50,563 nt of DNA from Pandoraea anhela (GCF_902459655.1 NZ_CABPSB010000028.1:1-50563), one strand, 5' to 3'. Counted from the first letter of the stretch, positions 1 to 9,221 are shown. Program-made: numbers and translations. The notes: generated by a model not told the origin, from the letters alone.

Positions 1-82
1 CGCTGTCGTTGCGAGAGACGAGATATTAGTGAAAACCCCGAACCTTGGCAAGCGCTTTGTGAAAATAATTTGAAAAGCTATG

Positions 83-110
83 AAAAAGCCCCGTCGCGAC
101 GGGGCTTTTT
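83..110. terminator. Bidirectional intrinsic terminator
   Basis: A perfect hairpin, AAAAAGCCCCGTC followed closely by its complement GACGGGGCTTTTT, has A and T runs on both sides, so it can stop transcription in either direction. It lies 42 bases beyond the stop codon of the minus-strand binding protein and would also end any plus-strand gene entering from the left. Bases 1-82 hold no recognisable gene. Confidence 0.9.
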
Positions 111-151
111 CATTTCACACGGCACCTGCCGGCGCCGTGTCGTGCCTGGCA

Positions 152-958
152 TCAGGACTTCTTCTTGCCGAAGTAACGCTCGTAGATCGCGTCATAGGTG
201 CCGTCCGCCTTCACCGCGTCGATGCCCTTGTTGATCTTGGCCAGCAGTTCGGCGTCACCCTTACGCACAGCGATGCCGTAATACTCCTTCGGGAAGTTGC
301 TGTCGGCGACCGTGCGAAGCTTGGCATTCGGATTATTCGCAATGAAATTCACCACGACACCGTTATCTGCGACCACCGCATCTACCCCCCCCGCCTCAAG
401 CTCCTTCATCGCGAGCGGCGTGCCTTCGAAGCGCTTGACCGACGGATTGTTCTTGCCCATCAGCTTCTGCACGACTTCATCGCCGGTCGTCGCCGTCTGT
501 ACGCCCACCTTCATCGACTTGAGGTCGTCAAACTTCTGCACCGTGGAATTCGCCGGCACGGCGATCAGCTGCGACGCTTCGAAGTACGGCGTCGAGAAAT
601 CCATCTGCTTGCTGCGCTCGTCCGTAATCGTGATCGCCGAGATGAGGATGTCGCGATCGCCCTGCACGAGCGAATTGAAAATGCCCTCGAACGGCGTATT
701 GATGAAACGGATGGAGATGCCCGCCTTATCGGCGACCGCTTTCATCACGTCGATATCGAAGCCGGCGATCTGACGATTATCGGTTTCGTATTCGAACGGC
801 GCATAGGCGGCGTCCGACCCGACGACGTACACAGGTTGCGAGCCATCAGGCCCCACAGACCGGCCCGCAGCCGATTCTTCCTTTTTCCCGCAGGCACTTA
901 ACAGCAGCCCGGAGGCCATCACCAAGGCCAGCGCAAATGCACGTCGTTTCATCGACAT
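152..958 (-). CDS. ABC transporter substrate-binding lipoprotein, amino-acid type
   Basis: Predicted periplasmic binding protein of the bacterial extracellular solute-binding family 3 (His/Arg/Gln-binding type), 268 residues. The start MSMKRR is chosen because AGGGACG lies just upstream and it gives a proper lipoprotein signal: basic n-region, hydrophobic core and lipobox LLSAC with the lipidated Cys at residue 23. The body shows family features: a ligand-binding start (YAPFEYETDNRQIAGFDIDV), then TITDERSKQMDFSTPY typical of polar amino-acid binders. No permease or ATPase gene lies beside it, so it is an orphan component here. It is followed by a strong terminator. The exact ligand cannot be read from sequence; arginine, glutamine or a related polar amino acid is likely from family resemblance. 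Confidence 0.9.
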   Translation of the reverse strand: MSMKRRAFALALVMASGLLLSACGKKEESAAGRSVGPDGSQPVYVVGSDAAYAPFEYETDNRQIAGFDIDVMKAVADKAGISIRFINTPFEGIFNSLVQGDRDILISAITITDERSKQMDFSTPYFEASQLIAVPANSTVQKFDDLKSMKVGVQTATTGDEVVQKLMGKNNPSVKRFEGTPLAMKELEAGGVDAVVADNGVVVNFIANNPNAKLRTVADSNFPKEYYGIAVRKGDAELLAKINKGIDAVKADGTYDAIYERYFGKKKS

Positions 959-997
959 CGTTTCGTCCCTTGCGTAAAAAACCGGCAGACTATCATA

Positions 998-1024
998 GGA
1001 CGGCCTCCTCGCAGCAGGCCGTCC
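998..1024. terminator. Hairpin between paaF-like gene and binding protein
   Basis: Perfect 9-bp stem GGACGGCCT / AGGCCGTCC with a 9-base loop, located between the stop of the enoyl-CoA hydratase gene (1042) and the start of the binding-protein gene (958). The T run (CGGTTTTTT) is on the plus-strand side, so for the minus-strand genes the U tract is weak. It may reduce read-through from the hydratase gene. Confidence 0.5.
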
Positions 1025-1041
1025 CGGTTTTTTCCAACAGA

Positions 1042-1818
1042 TCAACGATGTTTGAAAACCGGCTTGCGCTTCTCGACGAACGCCGCCATGCCTTCCTTCT
1101 GATCTTCCAAAGCGAACAGCGAATGGAACATGCGGCGCTCGAATTGCACGCCCTCGTCGAGCGTCGATTCGAAAGCGCGGTTGACGGACTCCTTCGCGGC
1201 CATGACAACCGGCAACGAGAATTCGCAGATGGTGTTAGCCGCGCCGATCGCTTCGTCGAGCAGTTTCTCGAACGGCACGATGCGCGACACCAGGCCTGCG
1301 CGCTCGGCTTCGGTGGCATCCATGAAGCGCGCCGTCAGGCACATATCCATCGCCTTGGCTTTCGACACTGCGCGCGTCAGGCGCTGCGTGCCGCCCGCCC
1401 CCGGAATCACACCGAGTTTGATCTCCGGCTGACCGAACTTCGCGTTGTCGGCCGCGATGATGAAGTCGCACATCATCGCCAGTTCGCATCCGCCCCCAAG
1501 GGCAAAACCCGACACAGCCGCGATCACCGGCTTGCGGATGCGGCGCACCGTCTCCCAGTTACGCGTGATGTAGTCGCCCTTGAAAACGTCGGCAAAGGTG
1601 TACTTCGACATCATGCCGATGTCTGCGCCCGCCGCGAACGCCTTCTCGCTCCCGGTGATCACCATGCAACCGATGGCTTCGTCCGCATCGAATGCGGTGA
1701 GCGCTGCGCCCAGTTCGTCCATCAGCGCGTCGTTCAGCGCATTGAGCGCTTTCGGACGATTCAGCGTGATCAGACCGACGCGGCCGCGCGTCTCCACCAG
1801 AATGTTCTCGTACGTCAT
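1042..1818 (-). CDS. paaF: Enoyl-CoA hydratase (PaaF-like)
   Basis: Crotonase-family hydratase of 258 residues, the usual family length. It hydrates a trans-2-enoyl-CoA; in the phenylacetate pathway PaaF acts on 2,3-dehydroadipyl-CoA. The oxyanion-hole segment is AAGADI near residues 62-67, and [11 protein letters not shown] and [15 protein letters not shown] carry the two catalytic glutamates expected of true hydratases at E112 and E132. An excellent ribosome site (GGAGGAGTAAAAGG) precedes the ATG. The gene is divergent from paaN-paaJ-paaG-paaI-paaK with about 570 bases between the two start codons, which supports the PaaF assignment. The same fold also serves fatty-acid oxidation, so the pathway role is inferred from context. 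Confidence 0.85.
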   Translation of the reverse strand: MTYENILVETRGRVGLITLNRPKALNALNDALMDELGAALTAFDADEAIGCMVITGSEKAFAAGADIGMMSKYTFADVFKGDYITRNWETVRRIRKPVIAAVSGFALGGGCELAMMCDFIIAADNAKFGQPEIKLGVIPGAGGTQRLTRAVSKAKAMDMCLTARFMDATEAERAGLVSRIVPFEKLLDEAIGAANTICEFSLPVVMAAKESVNRAFESTLDEGVQFERRMFHSLFALEDQKEGMAAFVEKRKPVFKHR

Positions 1819-2229
1819 CCTTTTACTCCTCCAGTCAAAGTCTCGTCTTGTGGTTCGGGGGCAGGCGCACCTCCCGGCACGACAGCATCGTGCCCGGACG
1901 AGCGCCGGAAACGGTTAAGGCGATGGACACGCCATCGGTTCGCAACGGCGCGGCGGCGCACACGGCAGCCAGGGTAGACGGCTCGCCGGGCGTCGACTGT
2001 AGTGGTTAGGCATGATGCCATCGATCCCCAGGGCACGCACCTTCCGTTCCGCCACGCAGATCGACCACCGTAGCGCGCGTCGACACGGCAACACCACGCT
2101 GAATATTCTTATATAGAGGGACCCTCCAATCGGCCAGACCGGCCGCCAATCTCAAGTCCGTTCTCAAGCCAGTTCATCCGTCCGGGAAAACCCGGCGTCG
2201 TCGTGCGCCACGCCCGGAAGATTTGGTGC
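1819..2229. other. Divergent intergenic region, paaF-like / paaN
   Basis: About 410 bases with no convincing gene. It includes an AT-rich patch (TATTCTTATATAG near 2103-2117) that could serve as a -10 region and a small GC stem (CCGGG, AAAA, CCCGG at 2182-2195). The rest is GC-rich with no recognised feature. The regulatory site close to paaN is listed separately. Confidence 0.4.
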
Positions 2230-2260
2230 TATATTAACAAACCAACCGGTCGGTCAATTA
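2230..2260 (+). promoter_or_regulatory. paaN promoter -10 with TetR-type operator
   Basis: A -10-like TATATT at 2230-2235 is followed at 2241-2254 by the near-perfect palindrome ACCAACCGGTCGGT, with symmetric TAA/TTA flanks further out. Paired ACCGACC half-sites of this kind are typical TetR-family operators, and phenylacetate genes of beta-proteobacteria are commonly controlled by the TetR regulator PaaR with phenylacetyl-CoA as inducer. A repressor bound here would sit on the transcription start. No regulator gene is in the window, and I see no good -35 box. Confidence 0.65.
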
Positions 2261-2389
2261 ATGTCGACAAAACCTGATTGAGACGAACCGGTGCCGTCTC
2301 CTGCGTCTTGCCGCGCGAGCCACGAACTTGCCCGCAGGCACAGACAGCGAATCCGCCAGCCGCATCCCGATACGGACAGATCCACGACC

Positions 2390-4084
2390 ATGACTCATCC
2401 CCTCTTCGCCAAGCACCAAGAGACTCTCGAGCGCGCCCTTCAGGCCATCGCCACGCGTGGTTACTGGAGCCCGTTCACGGAAATGCCGAGCCCCCGTGCT
2501 TATGGCGAGACGGCTGCCGCCGACGGCGAAGCCGCTTTCCAACAGTATCTGAACGCCGCTTTCCCGCTGGAACAGCGCGGCAGCACGGGCAACGTCGGCC
2601 AGGAGGCGTCGCCGTTCGGCTTCGCGCTCGGCACGACGTACCCCGGTTTCGAAATCGACGCCCTGCTCGCCCGCGTGAGCGACGCCCACAAGTCGTGGCG
2701 CGCCGCGACCCCTGACGCCTGGGTCGGCGTCTCGCTCGAAATCCTCAAGCGTCTGAACGCGCGCAGCTTCGAGATGGCCAACGCCGTGATGCACACGACG
2801 GGGCAGGCATTCATGATGGCCTTCCAGGCAGGTGGCCCGCACGCCCAGGATCGCGGCCTCGAAGCCGTCGCCTATGCGTGGGACGAACTGCGCCGCATCC
2901 CCGCAAACGCCTACTGGGAAAAGCCGCAAGGCAAGAACCCGCCGCTGGCGATGGAAAAGCGTTACACCGTGGTGCCGCGCGGCGTGGCGCTGGTGCTCGG
3001 TTGCTGCACGTTCCCAACGTGGAACGGCTACCCCGGCCTGTTCGCCAGCCTTGCGACCGGCAACGCTGTCATCGTCAAGCCGCATCCGGGTGCGATCCTG
3101 CCGCTCGCCATTACCGTGAAGATCGCCCGTGAAGTGCTGAAGGAAGCCGGTTTCGATCCGGACGTCGTCACGCTCGCCGCCACCGATCCGAACGACGGCG
3201 CCATCGTTCAGCAACTGGCGACCCGTGGCGAAGTGCGCGTGATCGACTTCACCGGCAGCACCGCCAACGGCGACTGGCTCGAGACCAACGCCCGTCAGGC
3301 GCAGGTCTACACGGAGAAAGCCGGTGTGAACCAGATCGTGATCGACTCGACGGACGATCTCAAGGGCATGGCCCGCAACATCGGCTTCTCGCTCGCGCTG
3401 TATTCCGGCCAGATGTGTACGGCGCCCCAGAACATCTACATTCCGCGTGACGGCATTCGGACGCCGGACGGCGACGTGTCGTTCGACGAAGTCGTTGCGG
3501 CCATCGTAGGCAGTGTGCAAAAGACATGCAGCGACCCGGCCAAGGCCGTCGAACTGCTCGGCGCGATTCAGAACGAAGGCGTACTCGCCCGGATCGACGA
3601 AGCGCGCAAGGTCGGCCGCGTCGTACTCGACAGCCAGACGCTTCAGCACCCGGCGTTCGCCGAGGCTCGCGTGCGTACGCCGCTGATCGTTGCCCTGGAT
3701 GTCGCCGACAAAGCCACGTATACCCGCGAATGGTTCGGCCCGATCACGTTCGTGATCGCCGTCGACAGCAGCGCGCAAGCGTTCGCACTGGCCGGACGTA
3801 CCGCCGCCGAGCATGGCGCCCTCACGCTGTCGGCCTACACGACGTCCGCACAAGGCGAAGCACAAGCGCTCGACGCCGCCGTCGAAGGCCGTGTCGCGCT
3901 GTCGCTGAACCTGACGGGCGGCGTGTTCGTGAATCAGTCGGCGGCGTACTCGGACTACCACGGCACGGGCGGCAACCCGGCCGCGAACGCCAGTCTGGCC
4001 GACGCCGCATTCGTCGCGAACCGTTTCCGCGTAGTGCAAAGCCGTCATCACGTGCCGGCCAAGTCCGAAGCGGGCGCCGCCTGA
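2390..4084 (+). CDS. paaN: Phenylacetate degradation protein PaaN (ring-opening aldehyde dehydrogenase)
   Basis: 564-residue aldehyde dehydrogenase of the PaaN type, expected to oxidise the semialdehyde made on opening the oxepin-CoA ring to 3-oxo-5,6-dehydrosuberyl-CoA. Catalytic residues are visible: C343 in SGQMCTAP, the general base E309 in VYTEKAGVN, and the cofactor-site lysine K230 in VIVKPHPG. Length matches the shorter PaaN class, which lacks the C-terminal MaoC hydratase domain found in the roughly 680-residue PaaZ of E. coli, so ring hydrolysis must come from another protein. ATG at 2390 (MTHPLFAKHQ) is chosen by family N-terminus; its ribosome site is weak. First gene of the paa run, directly behind the operator. 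Confidence 0.92.
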   Translation: MTHPLFAKHQETLERALQAIATRGYWSPFTEMPSPRAYGETAAADGEAAFQQYLNAAFPLEQRGSTGNVGQEASPFGFALGTTYPGFEIDALLARVSDAHKSWRAATPDAWVGVSLEILKRLNARSFEMANAVMHTTGQAFMMAFQAGGPHAQDRGLEAVAYAWDELRRIPANAYWEKPQGKNPPLAMEKRYTVVPRGVALVLGCCTFPTWNGYPGLFASLATGNAVIVKPHPGAILPLAITVKIAREVLKEAGFDPDVVTLAATDPNDGAIVQQLATRGEVRVIDFTGSTANGDWLETNARQAQVYTEKAGVNQIVIDSTDDLKGMARNIGFSLALYSGQMCTAPQNIYIPRDGIRTPDGDVSFDEVVAAIVGSVQKTCSDPAKAVELLGAIQNEGVLARIDEARKVGRVVLDSQTLQHPAFAEARVRTPLIVALDVADKATYTREWFGPITFVIAVDSSAQAFALAGRTAAEHGALTLSAYTTSAQGEAQALDAAVEGRVALSLNLTGGVFVNQSAAYSDYHGTGGNPAANASLADAAFVANRFRVVQSRHHVPAKSEAGAA

Positions 4085-4271
4085 GTCCGACGTCAGATCC
4101 AACATCCAGATAGAGAGGACGGGAAACCCCTCACGCCAGCGCGACGGTAAGTCACTACTATAGTCACTCGCCGTCGCCGGTCGCTTCGCATCATCACGCT
4201 GCGGCCATCGTGCCGCCCGGCCACGCGACCGGCCTTCCCGCCCCAACGCCAAGACAGGAAAACGAAACACC
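4085..4271 (+). other. paaN-paaJ intergenic spacer
   Basis: 187 bases between two cotranscribed-looking genes. It contains a direct repeat AGTCACT (4150-4156 and 4162-4168) around a -10-like TATAGT (4159-4164), which might be an internal promoter. No matching -35 box is evident. Confidence 0.3.
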
Positions 4272-5474
4272 ATGACCGAAGCCTTCATCTGCGACGCGAT
4301 CCGCACGCCCATCGGCCGTTACGGCGGTGCACTGAAAGACGTTCGCGCCGACAACCTCGGGGCCGTTCCCCTCAAGGCGCTGATGGCGCGCAACCCGAAC
4401 GTCGACTGGACGCTGATCGACGATGTCATCTACGGTTGCGCCAATCAGGCAGGTGAAGACAACCGCAACGTGGCCCGCATGGCGTCGCTGCTCGCCGAGT
4501 TGCCGATCGACGTGCCGGGCGCCACCCTCAACCGCCTGTGCGGTTCGGGCATGGACGCCATCGGCACCGCCGCGCGCGCCATCAAGGCCGGCGAAGCGGG
4601 TCTGATGATCGCCGGCGGCGTGGAGTCGATGACGCGCGCACCGTTCGTGATGGGCAAGGCCGACAGCGCGTTCTCGCGACAGGCCGCGATCTTCGATACG
4701 ACCATCGGCTGGCGCTTCATCAACCCGCTGATGAAAGCCCAATACGGTGTGGACTCGATGCCGGAGACGGCCGAGAACGTGGCCGACGACTTCAAGATCA
4801 ACCGCGAAGACCAGGACCGCTTCGCGCTGCGCAGTCAGGAGAAGGCCGCACGCGCACAAGCCGACGGCACGCTCGCCCAGGAAATCACGCCCGTGTCCAT
4901 CGCCCAGAAGAAGGGAGATCCGGTCGTCGTGGAACATGACGAACACCCGCGCGCCACGAGCATGGAGGCACTCGGCAAGCTCAAGGGCGTGGTGCGCACG
5001 GACGGCACCGTCACCGCCGGCAACGCCTCGGGCGTGAACGACGGCGCGTGCGCCCTGCTGCTCGCGAGCGAAAGCGCCGCCCGGCTGCATGGCCTCACGC
5101 CGCGCGCGCGCGTGCTCGGCATGGCGACCGCAGGTGTCGCGCCGCGCATCATGGGCATCGGCCCGGCGCCGGCCACGGTCAAGCTCCTCAAGCAACTGAA
5201 CATGACGCTCGACCAGTTCGACGTGATCGAACTGAACGAGGCGTTCGCCAGCCAGGGGCTGGCGGTGCTGCGTCAACTCGGCCTCGCCGACGACGACGCC
5301 CGCGTGAATCCGAATGGTGGCGCGATTGCGTTGGGCCACCCGCTGGGCGCGTCGGGCGCGCGTCTGGTGACCACGGCGATGTATCAGTTGCACCGTACGG
5401 GCGGCCGCTTCGCGCTGTGCACGATGTGTATCGGCGTGGGTCAGGGCATCGCCATCGCCATCGAACGCGTCTGA
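4272..5474 (+). CDS. paaJ: 3-oxoadipyl-CoA/3-oxo-5,6-dehydrosuberyl-CoA thiolase
   Basis: 400-residue thiolase that cleaves 3-oxoadipyl-CoA to succinyl-CoA and acetyl-CoA and, in the phenylacetate pathway, also 3-oxo-5,6-dehydrosuberyl-CoA. The nucleophile is C90 in NRLCGSG, the acid/base pair is H356 in GGAIALGHPLGASG and C386 in CIGVGQG. A ribosome site AGGAAAA precedes the ATG. It follows paaN after 187 bases and is closely followed by paaG. PaaJ and PcaF are near-identical families; the surrounding paa genes favour PaaJ. Confidence 0.93.
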   Translation: MTEAFICDAIRTPIGRYGGALKDVRADNLGAVPLKALMARNPNVDWTLIDDVIYGCANQAGEDNRNVARMASLLAELPIDVPGATLNRLCGSGMDAIGTAARAIKAGEAGLMIAGGVESMTRAPFVMGKADSAFSRQAAIFDTTIGWRFINPLMKAQYGVDSMPETAENVADDFKINREDQDRFALRSQEKAARAQADGTLAQEITPVSIAQKKGDPVVVEHDEHPRATSMEALGKLKGVVRTDGTVTAGNASGVNDGACALLLASESAARLHGLTPRARVLGMATAGVAPRIMGIGPAPATVKLLKQLNMTLDQFDVIELNEAFASQGLAVLRQLGLADDDARVNPNGGAIALGHPLGASGARLVTTAMYQLHRTGGRFALCTMCIGVGQGIAIAIERV

Positions 5475-5502
5475 TCTCACGTCCCCCAGAGGAAACCCCG
5501 CC

Positions 5503-6291
5503 ATGACGACCACCGCCACGGTTCAACTCACGCACCAGGATAACGTCGCGACGATCACGCTCAACCGTCCCGAGAAGCTCAACAGCTTCACACGGCAGAT
5601 GCATGCGGAACTGCGTGACGCCCTCGATACCGCGCAGGCGCAAGGTGCCCGCGCCATTGTGCTCACCGGGGCCGGACGCGGCTTCTGCGCCGGTCAGGAC
5701 CTGGCGGACCTCGACTTTACCCCGGGCGCGTCCACCGATCTCGGCGCACTGATCGACGAGAACTTCAATCCGCTCGTCCGAAAGCTGCGCGCCCTGCCGA
5801 TGCCGGTGATCGCTGCCGTGAACGGCATCGCCGCCGGCGCGGGCGCGAATCTGGCGCTCGCCTGCGACATCGTGCTCGCAGGGGCGTGCGTCAACTTCAT
5901 TCAGGCATTTGTGAAGATCGGCCTCGTGCCCGACACCGGCGGCACGTGGTTCCTGCCGCAACGCATCGGCATGGCCCGCGCGATGGGCCTGGCGATGCTC
6001 GGCGACAAACTGTCGGCCGAGCAAGCGCAGCAGTGGGGCCTGATCTGGCGCTGTGTCGACGACGACGCCCTGCTGCCCGAAGCCCAAAAGCTCGCCGCGC
6101 AACTGGCCACGCAGCCGACGAAGGCGCTCGCGACCATCAAGCATGCGCTTTACGCGTCGACGACCAACACGCTCGATCAGCAGCTCGACCTCGAGCGCGA
6201 CGGACAACGCTCGCTGGGCGCGTCCTACGACTACGCGGAAGGCGTGAACGCGTTTTTCGAAAAGCGGGCGCCGAAGTTCGAAGGCCGCTGA
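5503..6291 (+). CDS. paaG: 1,2-epoxyphenylacetyl-CoA isomerase PaaG
   Basis: 262-residue crotonase-fold isomerase that converts ring-1,2-epoxyphenylacetyl-CoA to oxepin-CoA and can also move double bonds in later intermediates. The N-terminal CoA site is GRGFCAGQDL (59-68) and the catalytic acid typical of PaaG is D144 in GLVPDTGG, replacing the two glutamates of hydratases; this distinguishes it from the PaaF-like protein nearby. It starts 28 bases after paaJ with AGGAAA upstream. Confidence 0.93.
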   Translation: MTTTATVQLTHQDNVATITLNRPEKLNSFTRQMHAELRDALDTAQAQGARAIVLTGAGRGFCAGQDLADLDFTPGASTDLGALIDENFNPLVRKLRALPMPVIAAVNGIAAGAGANLALACDIVLAGACVNFIQAFVKIGLVPDTGGTWFLPQRIGMARAMGLAMLGDKLSAEQAQQWGLIWRCVDDDALLPEAQKLAAQLATQPTKALATIKHALYASTTNTLDQQLDLERDGQRSLGASYDYAEGVNAFFEKRAPKFEGR

Positions 6292-6298
6292 TCGGCAC

Positions 6299-6334
6299 AA
6301 GCAGTGCAAGCAGTGCAAGCAGTACAAGCAGCTA
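6299..6334. repeat. Four tandem 9-base repeats
   Basis: AAGCAGTGC, AAGCAGTGC, AAGCAGTAC and AAGCAGCTA follow each other without gaps immediately after the paaG stop codon, inside the 183-base paaG-paaI spacer. The frame stays open through them but the real paaI start is further downstream. Confidence 0.85.
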
Positions 6335-6474
6335 AAGCGGCACAAAGGACGTACACGACAGCAGGACCAGGGAAAAGCAAGACAACGCAGCGACGACGCA
6401 CATCAGATGCCAAAACCACGCGCTGCGCGAGAGACGCACAACATAACAAGACGAGAGACAACGAGGAGCCCCCG

Positions 6475-6933
6475 ATGAGCCAGACCTCCACCGCCGCCAA
6501 GGCCGTCAGCGAGATGACACCGGAAGAACTCGCCCATGCCACGGGCGCGGCCATGTACAGCACGGACCGCGCGAGTCAATGGCTGGGCATGGAGTTGCAG
6601 GAAGTGCGCCCCGGTTATGCCCGCATGACCATGCGCATCCGCGACGAATTCCTCAACGGTCACGCCATCTGTCACGGCGGCCTGATGTTCACGCTGGCGG
6701 ATTCGACCTTTGCGTTTGCCTGCAACAGCTACAACGTCGTCACCGTGGCCGCAGGGTGCAGCATCGAGTTCCTCAAACCCGTCTCGGGCGGCGACACGCT
6801 CACCGCAGAGGCGCAGGAGCAGGTGCGCTCGGGACGCCACGGCATCTACGACATCCGTTTGACGAACAATGCCGGTGAAGTCGTGGCGATGTTCCGCGGC
6901 AAATCCGCACAGATCAAGGGCACGGTCGTCTGA
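6475..6933 (+). CDS. paaI: Hydroxyphenylacetyl-CoA thioesterase PaaI
   Basis: 152-residue hotdog-fold thioesterase that hydrolyses hydroxyphenylacetyl-CoA and other dead-end CoA esters, freeing CoA when the ring-epoxide pathway stalls. The active-site segment NGHAICHGGLMFTLADS holds N61, the HGG at 67-69 and D76, matching the PaaI family. The start at 6475 (MSQTS) is chosen because GAGGAG lies 6 bases upstream; an open frame reaches back to 6304 but that part is low-complexity repeat sequence without family similarity. Confidence 0.93.
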   Translation: MSQTSTAAKAVSEMTPEELAHATGAAMYSTDRASQWLGMELQEVRPGYARMTMRIRDEFLNGHAICHGGLMFTLADSTFAFACNSYNVVTVAAGCSIEFLKPVSGGDTLTAEAQEQVRSGRHGIYDIRLTNNAGEVVAMFRGKSAQIKGTVV

Positions 6934-7019
6934 CGTGACCCGGCAATACGCGCGTCCGGGCACGGACATGCGAGACAGAAACGTAACAAGCGTAAGCAGC
7001 AAGCCCCAAGGAGACAGTC

Positions 7020-8315
7020 ATGACCACCGCCCTGCCGCTCGAGCCGATCGAGAAAGCGAGCCTCGACGAATTGCGCGCCCTTCAGCTCGACCGTCTGAAG
7101 ACGACGTTGCGGCATGCCTATGAGAATTCGCCGGTGTATCGCCGGAAGTTCGAAGAGGCCGGCGTCCATCCGGACGATCTGACCTCGCTGGCCGACCTGG
7201 CCCGGTTCCCGTTCACGACGAAGCAGGATCTGCGCGACAGTTATCCCTTCGGCATGTTCGCGGTACCGATGGAACAGGTCTCGCGCGTGCATGCGTCCTC
7301 GGGCACGACCGGCAAGCCGACGGTCGTGGGCTATACCGCCAACGACATCAGCACGTGGGCCGATCTGGTCGCCCGCTCGATTCGCGCCTCAGGTGCGCGC
7401 CGCGGCGACAAGGTGCACGTCAGCTACGGTTACGGTCTGTTCACGGGCGGGCTCGGCGCGCATTACGGTGCGGAGCGCGCGGGCCTCACGGTCATTCCTT
7501 TCGGCGGCGGTCAGACGGAAAAGCAGGTCCAGCTGATTCAGGACTTCAAGCCGGACATCATCATGGTGACGCCGAGCTATATGCTCGCGATTGCCGACGA
7601 GCTTGAGCGCCAGGGCGTCGTGGCCGCCGAATCGTCGCTGCGCATCGGCATCTTCGGCGCCGAACCGTGGACGAACGACATGCGTACGGCCATCGAGAAG
7701 CGCATGGGCATCGATGCCGTCGATATCTACGGTCTGTCGGAAGTGATGGGGCCGGGCGTGGCGTGCGAATGCGCCGAGACAAAGGACGGCCCGACCATCT
7801 GGGAAGATCACTTTTACCCCGAAATCATCGATCCGGAGACCGGCGAAGTGCTGCCCGACGGCGAATTCGGCGAACTGGTGTTCACCTCGCTCACGAAGGA
7901 AGCGCTGCCGATCATCCGCTATCGCACGCGAGACCTCACGCGTTTGCTGCCAGGCACCGCACGCACGATGCGTCGCATGGAGAAGATCACCGGCCGCTCG
8001 GACGACATGATGATCATTCGCGGCGTGAACGTCTTCCCGTCGCAGATCGAAGAACTGCTGCTGCGTCAGCCGGTGCTCTCCCCGCACTACCAGATCATTC
8101 TGGACAAGGAGGGCCCGATGGACACGATGGCGGTGGACGTCGAAGCCGCCGTCGGGTGCGACGACGCCGCCGCGCTGCAATCGGCCGGCAGCGAACTCAA
8201 GCGCGATATCAAGACACTCATCGGCGTGTCGTGCGCGGTACGCGTGAAACCGGTCGGCGGCATCGAGCGCTCGGTCGGCAAAGCGCGTCGCGTCGTGGAC
8301 AAGCGTCCGCGCTGA
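7020..8315 (+). CDS. paaK: Phenylacetate-CoA ligase PaaK
   Basis: 431-residue acyl-adenylate-forming ligase that activates phenylacetate with ATP and CoA, the entry step of the pathway. The phosphate-binding loop is ASSGTTGKPT near residues 92-101, the adenine-side motif is IYGLSEVMGPG, and RTRDLT plus GRSDDMMIIRGVNVFPSQIE mark the hinge and C-terminal domain. AAGGAG sits 5 bases before the ATG. Last gene of the paa run, 86 bases after paaI and closed by a strong terminator. Some Burkholderiaceae have two PaaK paralogues; only one lies here. Confidence 0.95.
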   Translation: MTTALPLEPIEKASLDELRALQLDRLKTTLRHAYENSPVYRRKFEEAGVHPDDLTSLADLARFPFTTKQDLRDSYPFGMFAVPMEQVSRVHASSGTTGKPTVVGYTANDISTWADLVARSIRASGARRGDKVHVSYGYGLFTGGLGAHYGAERAGLTVIPFGGGQTEKQVQLIQDFKPDIIMVTPSYMLAIADELERQGVVAAESSLRIGIFGAEPWTNDMRTAIEKRMGIDAVDIYGLSEVMGPGVACECAETKDGPTIWEDHFYPEIIDPETGEVLPDGEFGELVFTSLTKEALPIIRYRTRDLTRLLPGTARTMRRMEKITGRSDDMMIIRGVNVFPSQIEELLLRQPVLSPHYQIILDKEGPMDTMAVDVEAAVGCDDAAALQSAGSELKRDIKTLIGVSCAVRVKPVGGIERSVGKARRVVDKRPR

Positions 8316-8331
8316 GCGAGACCGACGTCGT

Positions 8332-8360
8332 AAAAAAGCCCGCGAATTCGCGGGCTTTTT
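8332..8360. terminator. Bidirectional terminator, paaK / SDR gene
   Basis: Hairpin AAAAAAGCCCGCGAA paired with TTCGCGGGCTTTTT, flanked by A and T runs. It ends the paa genes on the plus strand and the convergent SDR gene (stop at 8421) on the minus strand. Confidence 0.92.
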
Positions 8361-8420
8361 CTTTGCCGTTCGGCCGGATCGCGCCCTCCATACCCGCCTG
8401 CCGGCGCAACGTCGCCGATG

Positions 8421-9221
8421 TCAGAGGCTCGTACCGCCGTCGACCTTCATGTTCGCACCGGTGATGAACTTGGCCTCGGGTCCCGCGAGAAACGCGGCCA
8501 GCGACGCGACATCCTCCACCTCGCCATAGTGCCCGAGCGCAATGGATGCGCTGAGCCGCCCGGCCATCGGACCGTCTGCGGGATTCATGTCGGTGTCGAT
8601 TCGGCCGGGCTGAATGTTGTTGACGGTAATGCCGCGCTTGCCGAGGTCTCGCGCCAATGCGCGTGTCATGCTCGCCACAGCCCCCTTGGTCGTGGCATAC
8701 ACGCTCGCACCGGCAATCGGCACGTAGTCGCTGGTAATACTGCCGATATTGATCACGCGCCCGCCGTCAGGCATGAAGCGCAGCGATTCCTGGATCGCGA
8801 CGAACACGCCGGCCACATTGACGGCGAGCATGCGTTGCATCGTTTCGATCGGGAAATTGTCGATGGTGTCGACGTGCAATATGCCGGCGTTATTCACCAG
8901 AATGTCGATCTTGCCGAAGTGCTGCGCTGCGAGGCGAATCGCGCTTTGGATCGCCGGCATATCGGCGCCTTCCGCCTGCAACGCGAGCGCCTGGCCACCC
9001 TCTCGTTCGATGTCGGCGACCAGCGATGCCGCCTCTTGCGAAGACGTCACGTAAGTAATGCACACCGCTGCGCCCTCGCGCGCGAAACGCCGGGCGATGG
9101 ACGCACCGATACCTCGGCCGCCGCCGGTGATGAACGCCGTCTTGCCCGATAGCGAGGGGGGAGACACCGCGAGGGCATGAGCCTCGTGACGGGACACTTC
9201 GGGGAGATTTTGTTCTGACAT
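8421..9221 (-). CDS. SDR family NAD(P)-dependent oxidoreductase
   Basis: 266-residue classical short-chain dehydrogenase/reductase. The nucleotide-binding motif TGGGRGIG is at 32-39, NNAG at 110-113, and the catalytic S161, Y175 and K179 (YATTK) are all present. The C-terminal GANMKVDGG is typical of FabG-like enzymes. The first 24 residues are a loose extension; no clear ribosome site precedes the ATG, so a later start (for example a GTG near residue 19) is possible. It is the only gene of its strand here, so substrate and pathway are unknown. Confidence 0.85.
   Translation of the reverse strand: MSEQNLPEVSRHEAHALAVSPPSLSGKTAFITGGGRGIGASIARRFAREGAAVCITYVTSSQEAASLVADIEREGGQALALQAEGADMPAIQSAIRLAAQHFGKIDILVNNAGILHVDTIDNFPIETMQRMLAVNVAGVFVAIQESLRFMPDGGRVINIGSITSDYVPIAGASVYATTKGAVASMTRALARDLGKRGITVNNIQPGRIDTDMNPADGPMAGRLSASIALGHYGEVEDVASLAAFLAGPEAKFITGANMKVDGGTSL

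Noticed and set aside
2258-4312. 684-codon minus-strand frame opposite paaN
   Set aside because: A typical GC-rich shadow: it lies over a gene with a clear aldehyde dehydrogenase active site, its translation is Arg/His-rich and low in motifs, and it has no family resemblance.
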